Shown here: in pieces, positions 17,485 to 26,263 of the stretch
How the letters are laid out: each line of letters begins with the position of its first letter
Numbering within the stretch: position 1 is the stretch's first letter
Source: CAIWHR01 sp963726775
GTDB taxonomy: Bacteria > Pseudomonadota > Gammaproteobacteria > Burkholderiales > Casimicrobiaceae
DNA: 64,000 nucleotides
Assembly: GCA_963726775.1 (NCBI GenBank)
Contig: CAVSDL010000008.1
Coordinates: 124,001 to 188,000 of the forward strand
Reading direction: 5' to 3'
The notes under the pieces: generated by a model
Databases searched by the model: none
What the model saw: only the letters and a program-made list of their open reading frames with translations
Told to the model about the DNA's origin: nothing
Position numbers and translations under genes: made by a program

Positions 17485-19899
17485 TTACGCCAGAATCGCC
17501 TTGCGCTCGGGATCGTAGAGCGGCCGCGCATGGCGGACCGCCGGATGGCGCTCGCCCATGACTTCGACCGCACATTCGGTGGCAAGCGGTTCGCTGGCGC
17601 TGACATAGGCGCAGAGGATGTTGCGGCCAATCGTGTAGCCGTATCCGGCGCTCGTGACCCGGCCGAGCACGCGGTCGCCGGCGACCACGATTTCGCCGCC
17701 GTACAGATTGAGCTCCGGGGGCGCGGTGAACCACGCGAGCTTCTGTTTCGGTCCACGGGCCTTCACTTCTGCCAGCGCGGCGCGAGCAAGGAATTCCCCC
17801 TTGTCCGGCGCGACGCAGAAACCGAGACCGGCCTCGTACGGGTTGTAATCCGGCGTGATGTCGGAGCCCCAGACGAGGTAGTGCTTCTCGAGGCGCAGGC
17901 TGTTGATCGCGCGATAGCCAACGTTGGCGATGCCGTGACGCAGGCCGGCGGCCCACAGCCGCTCGTAGAGATGGAGCGCGTATTCGACCGGCACGTGCAA
18001 CTCGTAGCCGAGCTCGCCCAGATACGTGACGCGTAGCGCCAGCACCGGCGCATAGCCGAGATCGAGCTCGCGCGCCTGCATGTACGCGAAGCTCGCGTTA
18101 TCGAGCGGCGCGTCGGTGAGTTCGGCGAGCACGTCGCGCGAACGCGGTCCGCAAATGTTCAGCACCGCCTTCGCCGACGTGTGCTCGATGATTTCGACGC
18201 CGCCGTCAGGGGGCAAATGTCGCTCGATCGTCGAGCGGTCGCGCACGCCGAGCGCGCTGCCGGTGACGAAATAGAAGCGATTCTCGGCGAGTCGGGTGAT
18301 CGTCACGTCGGCCTCGATTCCGCCGCGTTCGTTGCACAGTTGCGTGTAGACAATGGTGCCGGCCGGCCGGTCGAGGTCGTTGACGGCGAGCTTCTGCAGC
18401 AGCGACAGTGCGCCGGGACCGCGAATTTCGTATTTCGAGAACGAACTCATGTCGATCAGCGCCACGCGTTCGCGTACGGCACGGTGCTCGGTGGCGATCG
18501 CGTCGAAGGCCGGACCGCGCTCGAAGGAGGGTGTCTCGACGGCTGGCGTCCCCGAGGGAGTGAACCAGTTCGGCCGTTCCCAGCCGAACTTGCTGCCGTA
18601 GACCGCGCCGGCGCGCGCCAGCGTCTCGTAGAGCGGACTGCGTCGCACGTGACGGCCGGCATCGGCATCGTAATTCGGCCACGCGATGTGATAGTAGCGG
18701 GCGTAGCTTTCGACGGCGCGCTCGTACATGAAATCCTTGACCGAGTGCGTCGCGCCGAAGCGGCGCACGTCGAACGGCCACAGATCGAGTCCCGGGTCGC
18801 CGTCGACGATCCAGTTCGCCATCACCCATCCGGCGCCGCCCGACGCCGCGATCCCGGAAGTCAGACCGCAGCACAGATAGAAGTTGTCGAGTTCGGGCGA
18901 GAGACCGATGATCGGCTCGCCGTCGGCGGTGATCGGGATCGGGCCGTTGATCATCTGGCGGATGCCGATTTCGTTGAGCACAGGCAGCCGCGCCGCGGCT
19001 GCCTCGGCAAGCGGCGCGAAGCGGTCGAAGTCCGGTTGCAGCAATTCCGGACCGAAGTCGCGCGCGATGCCCTGCGCGCCCCAGGGTCGCGTATTCGTCT
19101 CCCACCCTCCGACCGCCAGCGCCCCGGGTTCCGGCTTCACGTAAAAGTTGCCGTCGGGGTCGCGCAGCGTCGGCAGGCCGGCAGGGATTCGTGCGGTCTT
19201 TTCGGTGACGAAATATTGGTGCTCGACGGCGCACGCCGGGACGCGCGTTCCGGCCATCGCGGCGATTTCGCGCCCCCACATCCCGGTGGCATTGATCACG
19301 CACTCGGCATCGATGTCGCCAGCATCGGTGACGACCGTGGCGACACGGCGTCCGACGCGTTTCAGGCCCGTCACGCGCACGCCCTGCAGCAGCGTCGCGC
19401 CGCCGGCACGCGCGCCGGCAGCGTAGGCGTTGGTCAGGCTCGTCGGATCGACGTAGCCGTCACCGGCAATCCACGCGGCGCCGACCACACCTTTCGCTTC
19501 GAGCAGCGGGAACAGGTCGCGGGCTTGTTGCGGCGATACGAGTTCGACCTGGAAGCCGAATCCCCTGGCCATGGTGGCCGAGCGCCTGAGTTCCTGCCAG
19601 CGCGCCGGGGATGACGCGAGGCGCAGGCTGCCGACGCCGTGCCACCCGGTCGCCTGGCCGGTTTCGGCTTCGAGCTTGCCGTACAGCTCGGCGCCGTAGC
19701 GCATGATGCGCGTCAGGTTGCTGCTGCTGCGCAGCTGGCCGACAAGCCCGGCGGCATGCCAGGTCGCGCCGTGCGTGAGCTGCAGTCGCTCCAGCAGCAC
19801 CACATCGCGTTCGCCGCGCTTGGCCAGATGGTAGGCGATGCTGCACCCGACGGCGCCACCGCCGATAATGACGATGCGGCATTTCCTGGGCACACGCAT
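17485..19899 (-). CDS. FAD/GcvT-domain dimethylglycine or sarcosine dehydrogenase-like protein
   Basis: 804 residues. The N-terminal DAO-type flavoprotein has the FAD motif IIGGGAVGCSIAYHLAKRG and GATWHAAGL, whose His is the covalent FAD site of dimethylglycine dehydrogenase. An FAO-middle domain and a C-terminal GcvT/aminomethyltransferase-like folate domain (about residues 430-804) follow. Such enzymes oxidatively demethylate N-methylglycines and pass the C1 unit to tetrahydrofolate. It is the first gene of a two-gene unit with the Rieske oxygenase, fitting stepwise demethylation of a betaine: the oxygenase takes the first methyl and this enzyme the next. A paralogue lies at 35275-37731. 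Confidence 0.85.
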   Translation of the reverse strand: MRVPRKCRIVIIGGGAVGCSIAYHLAKRGERDVVLLERLQLTHGATWHAAGLVGQLRSSSNLTRIMRYGAELYGKLEAETGQATGWHGVGSLRLASSPARWQELRRSATMARGFGFQVELVSPQQARDLFPLLEAKGVVGAAWIAGDGYVDPTSLTNAYAAGARAGGATLLQGVRVTGLKRVGRRVATVVTDAGDIDAECVINATGMWGREIAAMAGTRVPACAVEHQYFVTEKTARIPAGLPTLRDPDGNFYVKPEPGALAVGGWETNTRPWGAQGIARDFGPELLQPDFDRFAPLAEAAAARLPVLNEIGIRQMINGPIPITADGEPIIGLSPELDNFYLCCGLTSGIAASGGAGWVMANWIVDGDPGLDLWPFDVRRFGATHSVKDFMYERAVESYARYYHIAWPNYDADAGRHVRRSPLYETLARAGAVYGSKFGWERPNWFTPSGTPAVETPSFERGPAFDAIATEHRAVRERVALIDMSSFSKYEIRGPGALSLLQKLAVNDLDRPAGTIVYTQLCNERGGIEADVTITRLAENRFYFVTGSALGVRDRSTIERHLPPDGGVEIIEHTSAKAVLNICGPRSRDVLAELTDAPLDNASFAYMQARELDLGYAPVLALRVTYLGELGYELHVPVEYALHLYERLWAAGLRHGIANVGYRAINSLRLEKHYLVWGSDITPDYNPYEAGLGFCVAPDKGEFLARAALAEVKARGPKQKLAWFTAPPELNLYGGEIVVAGDRVLGRVTSAGYGYTIGRNILCAYVSASEPLATECAVEVMGERHPAVRHARPLYDPERKAILA

Positions 19900-20485
19900 T
19901 CGAAGGGCTCTCTTTGGAATAAGCTCAGACTCGACTTTTCAACGGCGCAAAGCGTTGGGCCGGCGCGCGATCGCAATAAGTCGAATCTGACCCTCGTTCC
20001 GCTCGTTCCGCGCAATCTCAATCTTGCCGCGCAGCGCCGCTGCTCGCGGATGGCGTCGAATCTAGCACACAACGCGAACGGATCCTCAACGACCTTCGTC
20101 CGCGCTCTCCACGCGGCCGCATCGAGGTCGCAAATTGATCGCTGCGGAATTGCGCGATACCTGTCGCATAACGTGATGGTCGTCCTCGCGAACGCGGGAA
20201 CCCGGCGACGTTTGACGCAACACTCTGGAGGGCTGCTCCTCGAAACTTCGCCGCTCACGCGGCTCGTTTTCCCGCGCCCGCAGAACGACGACACTTCTGC
20301 GGCCGTTGTCACTCGATGCGGTAGCGCTCGGTAGGGGCATTTTTTTACCGGTCGCGACGTTGCTTCGGGAATGGCGTCGAAATACAAAGCGGCGTCGCAT
20401 ACGGACCAGCCGCAGCATCGTCCCCTCACCATACTTCCGGCGACGTCCGCGTTGTGATTCCGGATGTCCGAAAACAGGAGAGCCC
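19900..20485. other. 586-bp divergent intergenic region
   Basis: It separates the minus-strand dehydrogenase from the plus-strand MttB-like gene and must carry both promoters. I could not identify convincing -35/-10 pairs. The right half (20177-20325) holds a degraded copy of the dispersed repeat described below. An AGGAG ribosome-binding site lies at 20477-20481 before the MttB-like start. Confidence 0.5.
20177..20325. repeat. dispersed repeat copy A (degenerate dRS3-like)
   Basis: It starts GTCGTCCTCGCGAACGCGGG and ends GAACGACGACACTTCTGCGG followed by CCGTTGTCACTC and CGGTAG. The same left and right ends occur in copy B at 37784-37895. The inner inverted repeat is disrupted here by an insertion or substitutions. 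Confidence 0.6.
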
Positions 20486-22054
20486 ATGGACGAGCAGCCG
20501 GCAGTCTCGCCGCGCACCCACCGCGCCGGCGGCCGCGAAGCCAAGCGCGCCGCCCGATCGGCGCGCGCCGGACTGGCGATGCCCTACATCACGCGCAAGA
20601 TCGGCTACTACGAGGTGCTCGACGAAGAAGGCCTCGCGCTAATCGAGCGCAACGCCGATACCATCCTGGCCGAAATCGGCATCGATTTCCGCGGCGATGC
20701 GGAAGCGCTGGACATCTGGAAGGCCGCCGGGGCGGATGTGCAGGGCGAGCGCGTGCGCTTTCCGCCGGGCCTGTGCCGCAGCATCGTCAAGGCGACCACG
20801 CCGTGCGATTTCGTGCAGCACGCGCGCAATCCGGCGCGCAGCGTTCCCATCGGCGGCAAGCACACCGTTTTCGCGCCGTCCTACGGCTCCCCGTTCGTGC
20901 GCAGCCTCGACGACGGCCGACGCTACGCAACGATCGAGGACTTCCGCAACTTCGTGAAGCTTGCCTACCTGGCGCCGTCGCTGCACCACTCGGGCGGCAC
21001 GATCTGCGAGCCGGTCGACCTGCCCGTGAACAAGCGCCATCTCGACATGGTGTACAGCCACATGAAGTACAGCGACAAGCCGTTCATGGGGTCGGTGACG
21101 CACCCCGAACGGGCGCAGGATTCGGTCGAGATGGCGCGGATCCTGTTCGGGGACGATTTCATCGATCCCGCGACCGGCAAGCCGAAGACGGTGATCATCA
21201 ACCTGATCAACGCGAACTCGCCGCTGACCTTTGATGCCACGATGCTCGGCGCCCTCAAGGTTTATGCGCGCGCCAACCAGGCGTGCATCGTCACGCCGTT
21301 CATCCTCGCCGGCGCGATGTCGCCGGTCACGGTGGCCGGCACGACGGCGCAGACGCTCGCCGAAGCGCTGGCCGGCATGGCGTTCATCCAGCTCGTCGCC
21401 CCCGGGGCGCCCGCGGTCCTCGGAAGCTTCGCCTCGTCGCTGTCGATGCAATCCGGCGCGCCGACGTTCGGCTCGCCCGAGCCGGCGCTGGTGCTCTACG
21501 CGATGGCCGCGCTCGCCCGGCGCCTGGGGGTGCCATTTCGGTCGGGCGGCGCGCTGTGCGGCTCGAAGATCTCCGACGCCCAGGCGGCCTACGAGTCCGC
21601 AAATACGCTCGTTCCGACGTGCCTTGCCGGCGTCAATTTCGTGCTGCACACCGCGGGCTGGCTCGAGGGCGGCCTCGCGATGGGGTACGAGAAGTTCGTC
21701 ATGGATGTCGACCAGGCGGGAATGATGCACACGCTGCTCGCCGGTGTCGACTTGTCCGAGAACGGGCAGGCGATGGGCGCGATCCGCGAAGTCGGCCCCG
21801 GCAAGCATTTTCTCGGCTGCGCGCACACGCAGGCCAATTTCGAGACGGCGTTCTACCGGTCGCCGATCGCCGACAACAACAGCTACGAGCAGTGGGAAGC
21901 CGAGGGCAGCCAGGACTTGACGCAGCGCGCCAATACGAGCTGGAAGAAGCAACTCGCAGCGTACGAAGCCCCGCCGCTCGATCCCGCCGTCGACGAGGCG
22001 CTGCAGGACTACATGAATCGCCGCAAGGCATCGTTTCCGGACTCGAAGTTCTGA
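20486..22054 (+). CDS. trimethylamine methyltransferase (MttB) family, non-pyrrolysine, corrinoid methyltransferase
   Basis: 522 residues, start ATG 20486 with AGGAG five bases upstream. The whole frame is uninterrupted: no in-frame TAG, so it is a non-pyrrolysine member of the MttB superfamily (as are glycine betaine and proline betaine methyltransferases). Recognisable segments are GIDFRGDAEALDIWKAAGA near the N-terminus, INANSPLTFDATMLGALK in the middle of the TIM barrel, and the C-terminal GPGKHFLGCAHTQANFE. It would move a methyl group from a quaternary amine to Co(I) of a corrinoid protein; a cognate corrinoid protein is encoded at 34209-34943. It is alone on its strand, convergent with the ABC transporter genes. 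Substrate undetermined; methylated glycine or a betaine is the best guess from context. Confidence 0.85.
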   Translation: MDEQPAVSPRTHRAGGREAKRAARSARAGLAMPYITRKIGYYEVLDEEGLALIERNADTILAEIGIDFRGDAEALDIWKAAGADVQGERVRFPPGLCRSIVKATTPCDFVQHARNPARSVPIGGKHTVFAPSYGSPFVRSLDDGRRYATIEDFRNFVKLAYLAPSLHHSGGTICEPVDLPVNKRHLDMVYSHMKYSDKPFMGSVTHPERAQDSVEMARILFGDDFIDPATGKPKTVIINLINANSPLTFDATMLGALKVYARANQACIVTPFILAGAMSPVTVAGTTAQTLAEALAGMAFIQLVAPGAPAVLGSFASSLSMQSGAPTFGSPEPALVLYAMAALARRLGVPFRSGGALCGSKISDAQAAYESANTLVPTCLAGVNFVLHTAGWLEGGLAMGYEKFVMDVDQAGMMHTLLAGVDLSENGQAMGAIREVGPGKHFLGCAHTQANFETAFYRSPIADNNSYEQWEAEGSQDLTQRANTSWKKQLAAYEAPPLDPAVDEALQDYMNRRKASFPDSKF

Positions 22055-22095
22055 GTTGCCGCCCGCGAAACGATGGGCGCCTCATTGCTCCGATA

Positions 22096-23820
22096 TCAGC
22101 GTCGACGCCACGCCTGGGTCGTGCGATCGAGCCGGCGCGTAAGCAGGACATGGGCGATCTTCACGGCGGTCGAGGTCGCGACAATGGTCATCGCCATCGC
22201 GGCGGCGGCGGCGGTGAAGCCGGATTCGTCCATGTTGATGATCGTGACCGAGGCGAGCTTGGTGTCCGTCGAATAGAGAAAGATCACGGCTGATACGGTG
22301 GTCATCGCGTTGACGAACAGGTAGATGCTGATGTCGAGCACGGCCGGCATGCAGATCGGCGCCGTCACTCTCGCCATCGTGCGCAGCAGCGAAACTTTCA
22401 GCGACGCGGACACGGACTCGAATTCGGTGTCGAGCTGCTTCAGCGCCGTGGTGGCTGTAAGGTGGCTGACCGTGTAGAAATGCGTGATCGAGTTGACCAC
22501 CAGGATGATCATCGTCGCGTAGATGAAGCCGAGTGGATTGCTCTTCGCGTTGAAGAAAAAGATGTAGGCGAGGCCGAGCACCAGGCCGGGCACCGCCATC
22601 GGCAGCATGGCCATGAACTGGGCGACGCCGCGCCCCCACGCGAAGCCGCGCGTCTTTTCCAGCAGATAGGCGCCCAGGAAGACAACGACGGTGCCGATCA
22701 CGGCCGTCCACGACGCGAGGATCACCGAGTTCCAGTACGCGGCCCAGCCGTTGGTGTCGAAGTCGCCGAACGCGTAGTTCTTGAGCGTGAGCGCGAGGTT
22801 GTACGGCCAGCGGGTGACGACGGACCCCCAGGCGGCCGTGGCCAGCAGGACGAAGATCAAGCCGCCGACGACGGCGCAGAACGCGAACAGCCCCCAGTCC
22901 CGCCGCGGCTCCGGCTTGGGTTCCAGCGGCACGGCGCGCGCCGTCAGCAGCGCCACTTGGCGCCGCTGGATGATGCGGTCGGCGGCGAAGGCGGCCACCG
23001 CCGGGATCAGCAGGACGAAGCCAACCACCGCGCCCATCTCGAAATTCTGCTGGCCGATCACCTGCTTGAAGATGTCGGTGGCGAGCACGTTGAACTTCCC
23101 GCCGATGACCTTCGCGATGCCGAAATCGGTGATGACGAGCGTAAAGATGACGAAGCCCGCGCTCATCACGCCGTACTTGGCTCCGGGCAGAGTGACCGTG
23201 AAAAACACGCGCGTCTTGGAGGCGCCCAGCGCGTCGGCGGCCTCGTAGAGACGCGCATCGGCCATCGACAGCGAAGCGACCAGGATCATCATCGCGTGCG
23301 GGAAGCAGTAGAAGACCTGCGAGATCACGATGCCGATGGGGCCGTAGATCGAGCCGCCGAACATCAGGTCCTTGAGAAAACCCTGGTTGCCGAAAAGATA
23401 GATGAGCGATATCGACGGCAGCAAGGAGGGCGCCAGGATGGGAATCAGCGCCAGGGCCTGGAACAGACCCTTCCAGCGGATGCAACTGCGCTGCAGCGCA
23501 TAGGCGTAGACGAAGGCGAGCGGCAGCACGATCGCGGTGGAGAGTACGGCAATGAACAGGCTGTTCCACACCGAAGCAAACAGCGCCGGCGTGGAAAAAT
23601 AGTGGATGTAGTTCGCAAGTCCGATGAATTCGCCGTTCTGGTTCTGGAAGCTCTTGGACAGGAGCGACCACAACGGCAGCAGCAGCGTGACCAGCATCCA
23701 CCCGATCAGCAGGCCGATGCCCAGCCGCATCAGCACGTCGTCGCGGTCGAGCCGCCGGCGGGTCGCCGGAAACGATGCAGCGGCATTTGCGGCTGCGGCG
23801 GGTGCGGCCGCGCTCGTCAC
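22096..23820 (-). CDS. ABC transporter permease, 2-aminoethylphosphonate type (PhnV-like)
   Basis: 574 residues with about 12 membrane segments: two fused permease halves, each with an EAA-type loop (EAADALGASKTRVFFTV; ESVSASLKVSLLRTM). Starts with GTG overlapping the ATPase stop (GTGA). The fused form and its partners match the putative 2-aminoethylphosphonate transporter group within the Fe3+/thiamine-like family. Substrate assignment in this group is often only by homology, so phosphonate or another small cationic compound is possible. Confidence 0.75.
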   Translation of the reverse strand: MTSAAAPAAAANAAASFPATRRRLDRDDVLMRLGIGLLIGWMLVTLLLPLWSLLSKSFQNQNGEFIGLANYIHYFSTPALFASVWNSLFIAVLSTAIVLPLAFVYAYALQRSCIRWKGLFQALALIPILAPSLLPSISLIYLFGNQGFLKDLMFGGSIYGPIGIVISQVFYCFPHAMMILVASLSMADARLYEAADALGASKTRVFFTVTLPGAKYGVMSAGFVIFTLVITDFGIAKVIGGKFNVLATDIFKQVIGQQNFEMGAVVGFVLLIPAVAAFAADRIIQRRQVALLTARAVPLEPKPEPRRDWGLFAFCAVVGGLIFVLLATAAWGSVVTRWPYNLALTLKNYAFGDFDTNGWAAYWNSVILASWTAVIGTVVVFLGAYLLEKTRGFAWGRGVAQFMAMLPMAVPGLVLGLAYIFFFNAKSNPLGFIYATMIILVVNSITHFYTVSHLTATTALKQLDTEFESVSASLKVSLLRTMARVTAPICMPAVLDISIYLFVNAMTTVSAVIFLYSTDTKLASVTIINMDESGFTAAAAAMAMTIVATSTAVKIAHVLLTRRLDRTTQAWRRR

Positions 23821-24926
23821 GGTTCCTGCGGCGCGCGGGGAAACACCCGGAGCCGGTCCGGCGGCAGCGCGATCAGCATCTCCTTGCCTTCGACGATCGA
23901 GAGATCGCGCACGACGTTGATCGAGAAATCGGCCACCAGCGCGGGGTCCGTGCCGTCGATCGAGAGGCCCACGCGGCAGAACGATCCCAGGAACTCGATC
24001 TCGGCAACGCGCGCCGTGAACGTGTTGGGATGGGTGGGGACGACGTTACGCACCACCACGTCCTCGGGCCGGATCGCCAGCGTGACGTCGTGGCCGGCGC
24101 CCGGGCGAACGTCCAGTTCGCAGGCGAGATCGATCTTGCCGAAGCGCACCTGGCCGGGTCCGATCACCACGGCCGGCAGGAAATTGGTGGTGCCGACGAA
24201 ATCGGCGACAAACGCGCTGGCGGGCTTGCGGTACACCTCGGTCGGCGTGCCGATCTGCTCGATCACGCCCTCGTTCATCACCACGATGCGATCGGCCATC
24301 GTGAGCGCCTCTTCCTGGTCGTGCGTCACCATGATCGTGGTGACGCCCAGGCGCTGGTGCAGGCGGCGGATCTCGATGCGCAGATAGGCGCGCACGCGCG
24401 CGTCCAGCGCACTCAACGGTTCGTCGAGGAGCAGCAGGCCGGGCGACAGCGCGAGGGCGCGGGCCACGGCCACACGCTGCTGCTGGCCACCGGAAAGCTG
24501 GGCCGGATACTTGCGTCCGGAATCGGGCAAGCCGACGAGCCGCAGCAGATCGACGACGCGCGTGGCGATCTCGACCCTGGGCAGCCCGTGACTGACGAGG
24601 CCATACCCCACATTGGCGGCCACCGTGAGGTTCGGGAACAACGCGTAGGACTGGAAGACGATGCCGAAATCGCGGCGCGACGCGGGCAGGTCCGAGATTT
24701 CCTTGTCGGCCTGAAAGATACGGCCCGAGGTCTGGATGTCGAGTCCGGCGATCGCGCGCAGCAGCGTCGTCTTGCCGCAGCCGGACGGTCCGAGGAAACA
24801 CACGAACTCCCCCGGAAAGATATCGAGGGAGATGTCCTTCAGCGCGAAAAACGAACCGAACCGCTTCGTCAGCCGCTCGATCCGCAGGTACGGGACGCCG
24901 TTCGCCTTGACGCTCTCTTCAGGCAT
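23817..24926 (-). CDS. ABC transporter ATP-binding protein, 2-aminoethylphosphonate type (PhnT-like)
   Basis: 369 residues. Walker A GPSGCGKTTLLRAI (about residue 52), signature LSGGQQQRVAVARAL (about 148), Walker B LLLLDEPLSALD (about 168), followed by a C-terminal TOBE-like regulatory domain. It powers the import system formed with the fused permease and the binding protein. It is separated from the binding-protein gene by a strong hairpin and overlaps the permease start. Confidence 0.8.
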   Translation of the reverse strand: MPEESVKANGVPYLRIERLTKRFGSFFALKDISLDIFPGEFVCFLGPSGCGKTTLLRAIAGLDIQTSGRIFQADKEISDLPASRRDFGIVFQSYALFPNLTVAANVGYGLVSHGLPRVEIATRVVDLLRLVGLPDSGRKYPAQLSGGQQQRVAVARALALSPGLLLLDEPLSALDARVRAYLRIEIRRLHQRLGVTTIMVTHDQEEALTMADRIVVMNEGVIEQIGTPTEVYRKPASAFVADFVGTTNFLPAVVIGPGQVRFGKIDLACELDVRPGAGHDVTLAIRPEDVVVRNVVPTHPNTFTARVAEIEFLGSFCRVGLSIDGTDPALVADFSINVVRDLSIVEGKEMLIALPPDRLRVFPRAPQEP

Positions 24927-24934
24927 GGCAACAA

Positions 24935-24978
24935 ATGCGGCCCGCGCCCTTCGCCATTTGCGAAGGCGAGGGCCGCAT
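24935..24978 (-). terminator. hairpin between binding-protein and ATPase genes
   Basis: On the minus strand, ATGCGGCCC...GGGCCGCAT arms with an inner CCTTCGC/GCGAAGG pairing form a long stem, followed by TTTGTT. It lies after the stop of the binding-protein gene and 9 bases before the ATPase start. Such a stem would stabilise or partly terminate the upstream message and give more binding protein than ATPase and permease. Confidence 0.6.
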
Positions 24979-25009
24979 CGTTTCTACGCGCAATGCTCGG
25001 TCGCGGGCC

Positions 25010-26047
25010 TTACTTCGGCGCGGACTTGGTGTCGTAGCGCTTGGTCCACTCGGCCAGAATCTTCGCGCGCTCCTGGCCCATAACGGCGAGATCGATCTTG
25101 ACCATCGCCGCGTCGGCGGAGGGCGGATAGTTCGGCGGCGCGGGATTCAGGCCGGGATAGCCGACGATCGCGTAGTACTTGCCGTAGAGCTCGTAGGCAC
25201 CCTTGGTGACCGCAAAATCCGCGAGCTTCTGCGCCGCCGCCAGGTTCTTGGTCCCTTTGAGTATCGCCGTGGCTTCCATGTCCCACGGCGCGCCTTCCTT
25301 GGCCAGGATGATGTCGATCGGCGCGCCGCCGGTCTTCTCCTTGGCGCCGCGCATGTCGAAGCCGATGCCGATCACGCGCTCGCCCTTCGCGGCCTGCACG
25401 CACGGGGCCGAACCCGAATGCGTATACACCGCGATGTTCTGGTGCAGCTTGTCCATGAATTCCCAGGCCGCCTTTTCGCCCATGATCTGGATCCAGGCAT
25501 AGACCGCCTGGTACCCCGTCCCCGACGAGGCCGGGTTGGGCATCACGATCGAATCCTTGTAGACCGGGTTGGCGAGATCGGTCCACGACGCCGGCTTGGG
25601 CAGGTTCTTCTTGCCGCCTTCGACGGTGTTGTAGCACATGACCGCGAGCCACGCGTCCAGTCCGGTCCAGGTGACCGGGTTCTTGCTGCTGCGGAACGTC
25701 GGCTTCACCTGGTCCACGCCCTTCGGCGTGTAGCCTTCGAGCAGGCCCATCGAATCGAACAGCGCGATGCTGGACGCGCCCAGGCCCCAGATGACGTCGG
25801 CGCGCGGGTTGTCCTTCTCCGCCAGCACCCGTGCCGTGACCACGCCCGTCGAGTCGCGGACCCAGGCAATTTCCACGTCGGGATTCACGGCCTCGAAGGC
25901 CTGCTTGTAGGGCCCGAGTTGGTCCGGTTCGAGCGCGGTGTAGACCGTGATCTTGGTCTTTTGCGCGAAAGCCGGGCCGGCGATCAATGCCGCGATGGCG
26001 ATGGCAGCCGCGCCGGCAATCAGGCTGCGTAGAGTGGATTTGAACAT
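25010..26047 (-). CDS. periplasmic substrate-binding protein, 2-aminoethylphosphonate type (PhnS-like)
   Basis: 345 residues with a clear signal peptide (LIAGAAAIAIAALIAGPAFAQ). The mature protein is a class of extracellular solute-binding protein related to Fe3+ binders: KITVYTALEPDQLGPYKQAF at the N-terminus and NPASSGTGYQAV in the hinge. A strong GAGGAGG ribosome-binding site precedes the start. First gene of the transporter unit, which continues into ATPase and permease. Together with phnX at 50.7 kb it suggests phosphonate uptake. Confidence 0.75.
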   Translation of the reverse strand: MFKSTLRSLIAGAAAIAIAALIAGPAFAQKTKITVYTALEPDQLGPYKQAFEAVNPDVEIAWVRDSTGVVTARVLAEKDNPRADVIWGLGASSIALFDSMGLLEGYTPKGVDQVKPTFRSSKNPVTWTGLDAWLAVMCYNTVEGGKKNLPKPASWTDLANPVYKDSIVMPNPASSGTGYQAVYAWIQIMGEKAAWEFMDKLHQNIAVYTHSGSAPCVQAAKGERVIGIGFDMRGAKEKTGGAPIDIILAKEGAPWDMEATAILKGTKNLAAAQKLADFAVTKGAYELYGKYYAIVGYPGLNPAPPNYPPSADAAMVKIDLAVMGQERAKILAEWTKRYDTKSAPK

Positions 26048-26263
26048 TGCAAGGCCTCCTCAGTAGTGAACTCGACTGGCACCGAACTGATCGCACAAGC
26101 CGGCCCAGGTTTCCCCGTCCGCCATTCCACCCGAAACGGAGGGGACAGTAAAGCGAATTGATAAGCAATCCACCCGTTTCTCGCGCTCCGGCAGGGGGCA
26201 CCCACGGGGTGGGAAGGCGACCGAGAGCGATCCGGCCGCTGGGCATGGCATGCCAATCCGACC

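Noticed and set aside
20486..22054. Pyrrolysine-containing MttB
   Set aside because: There is no in-frame TAG and the protein is full length without one; it is the non-pyrrolysine type.
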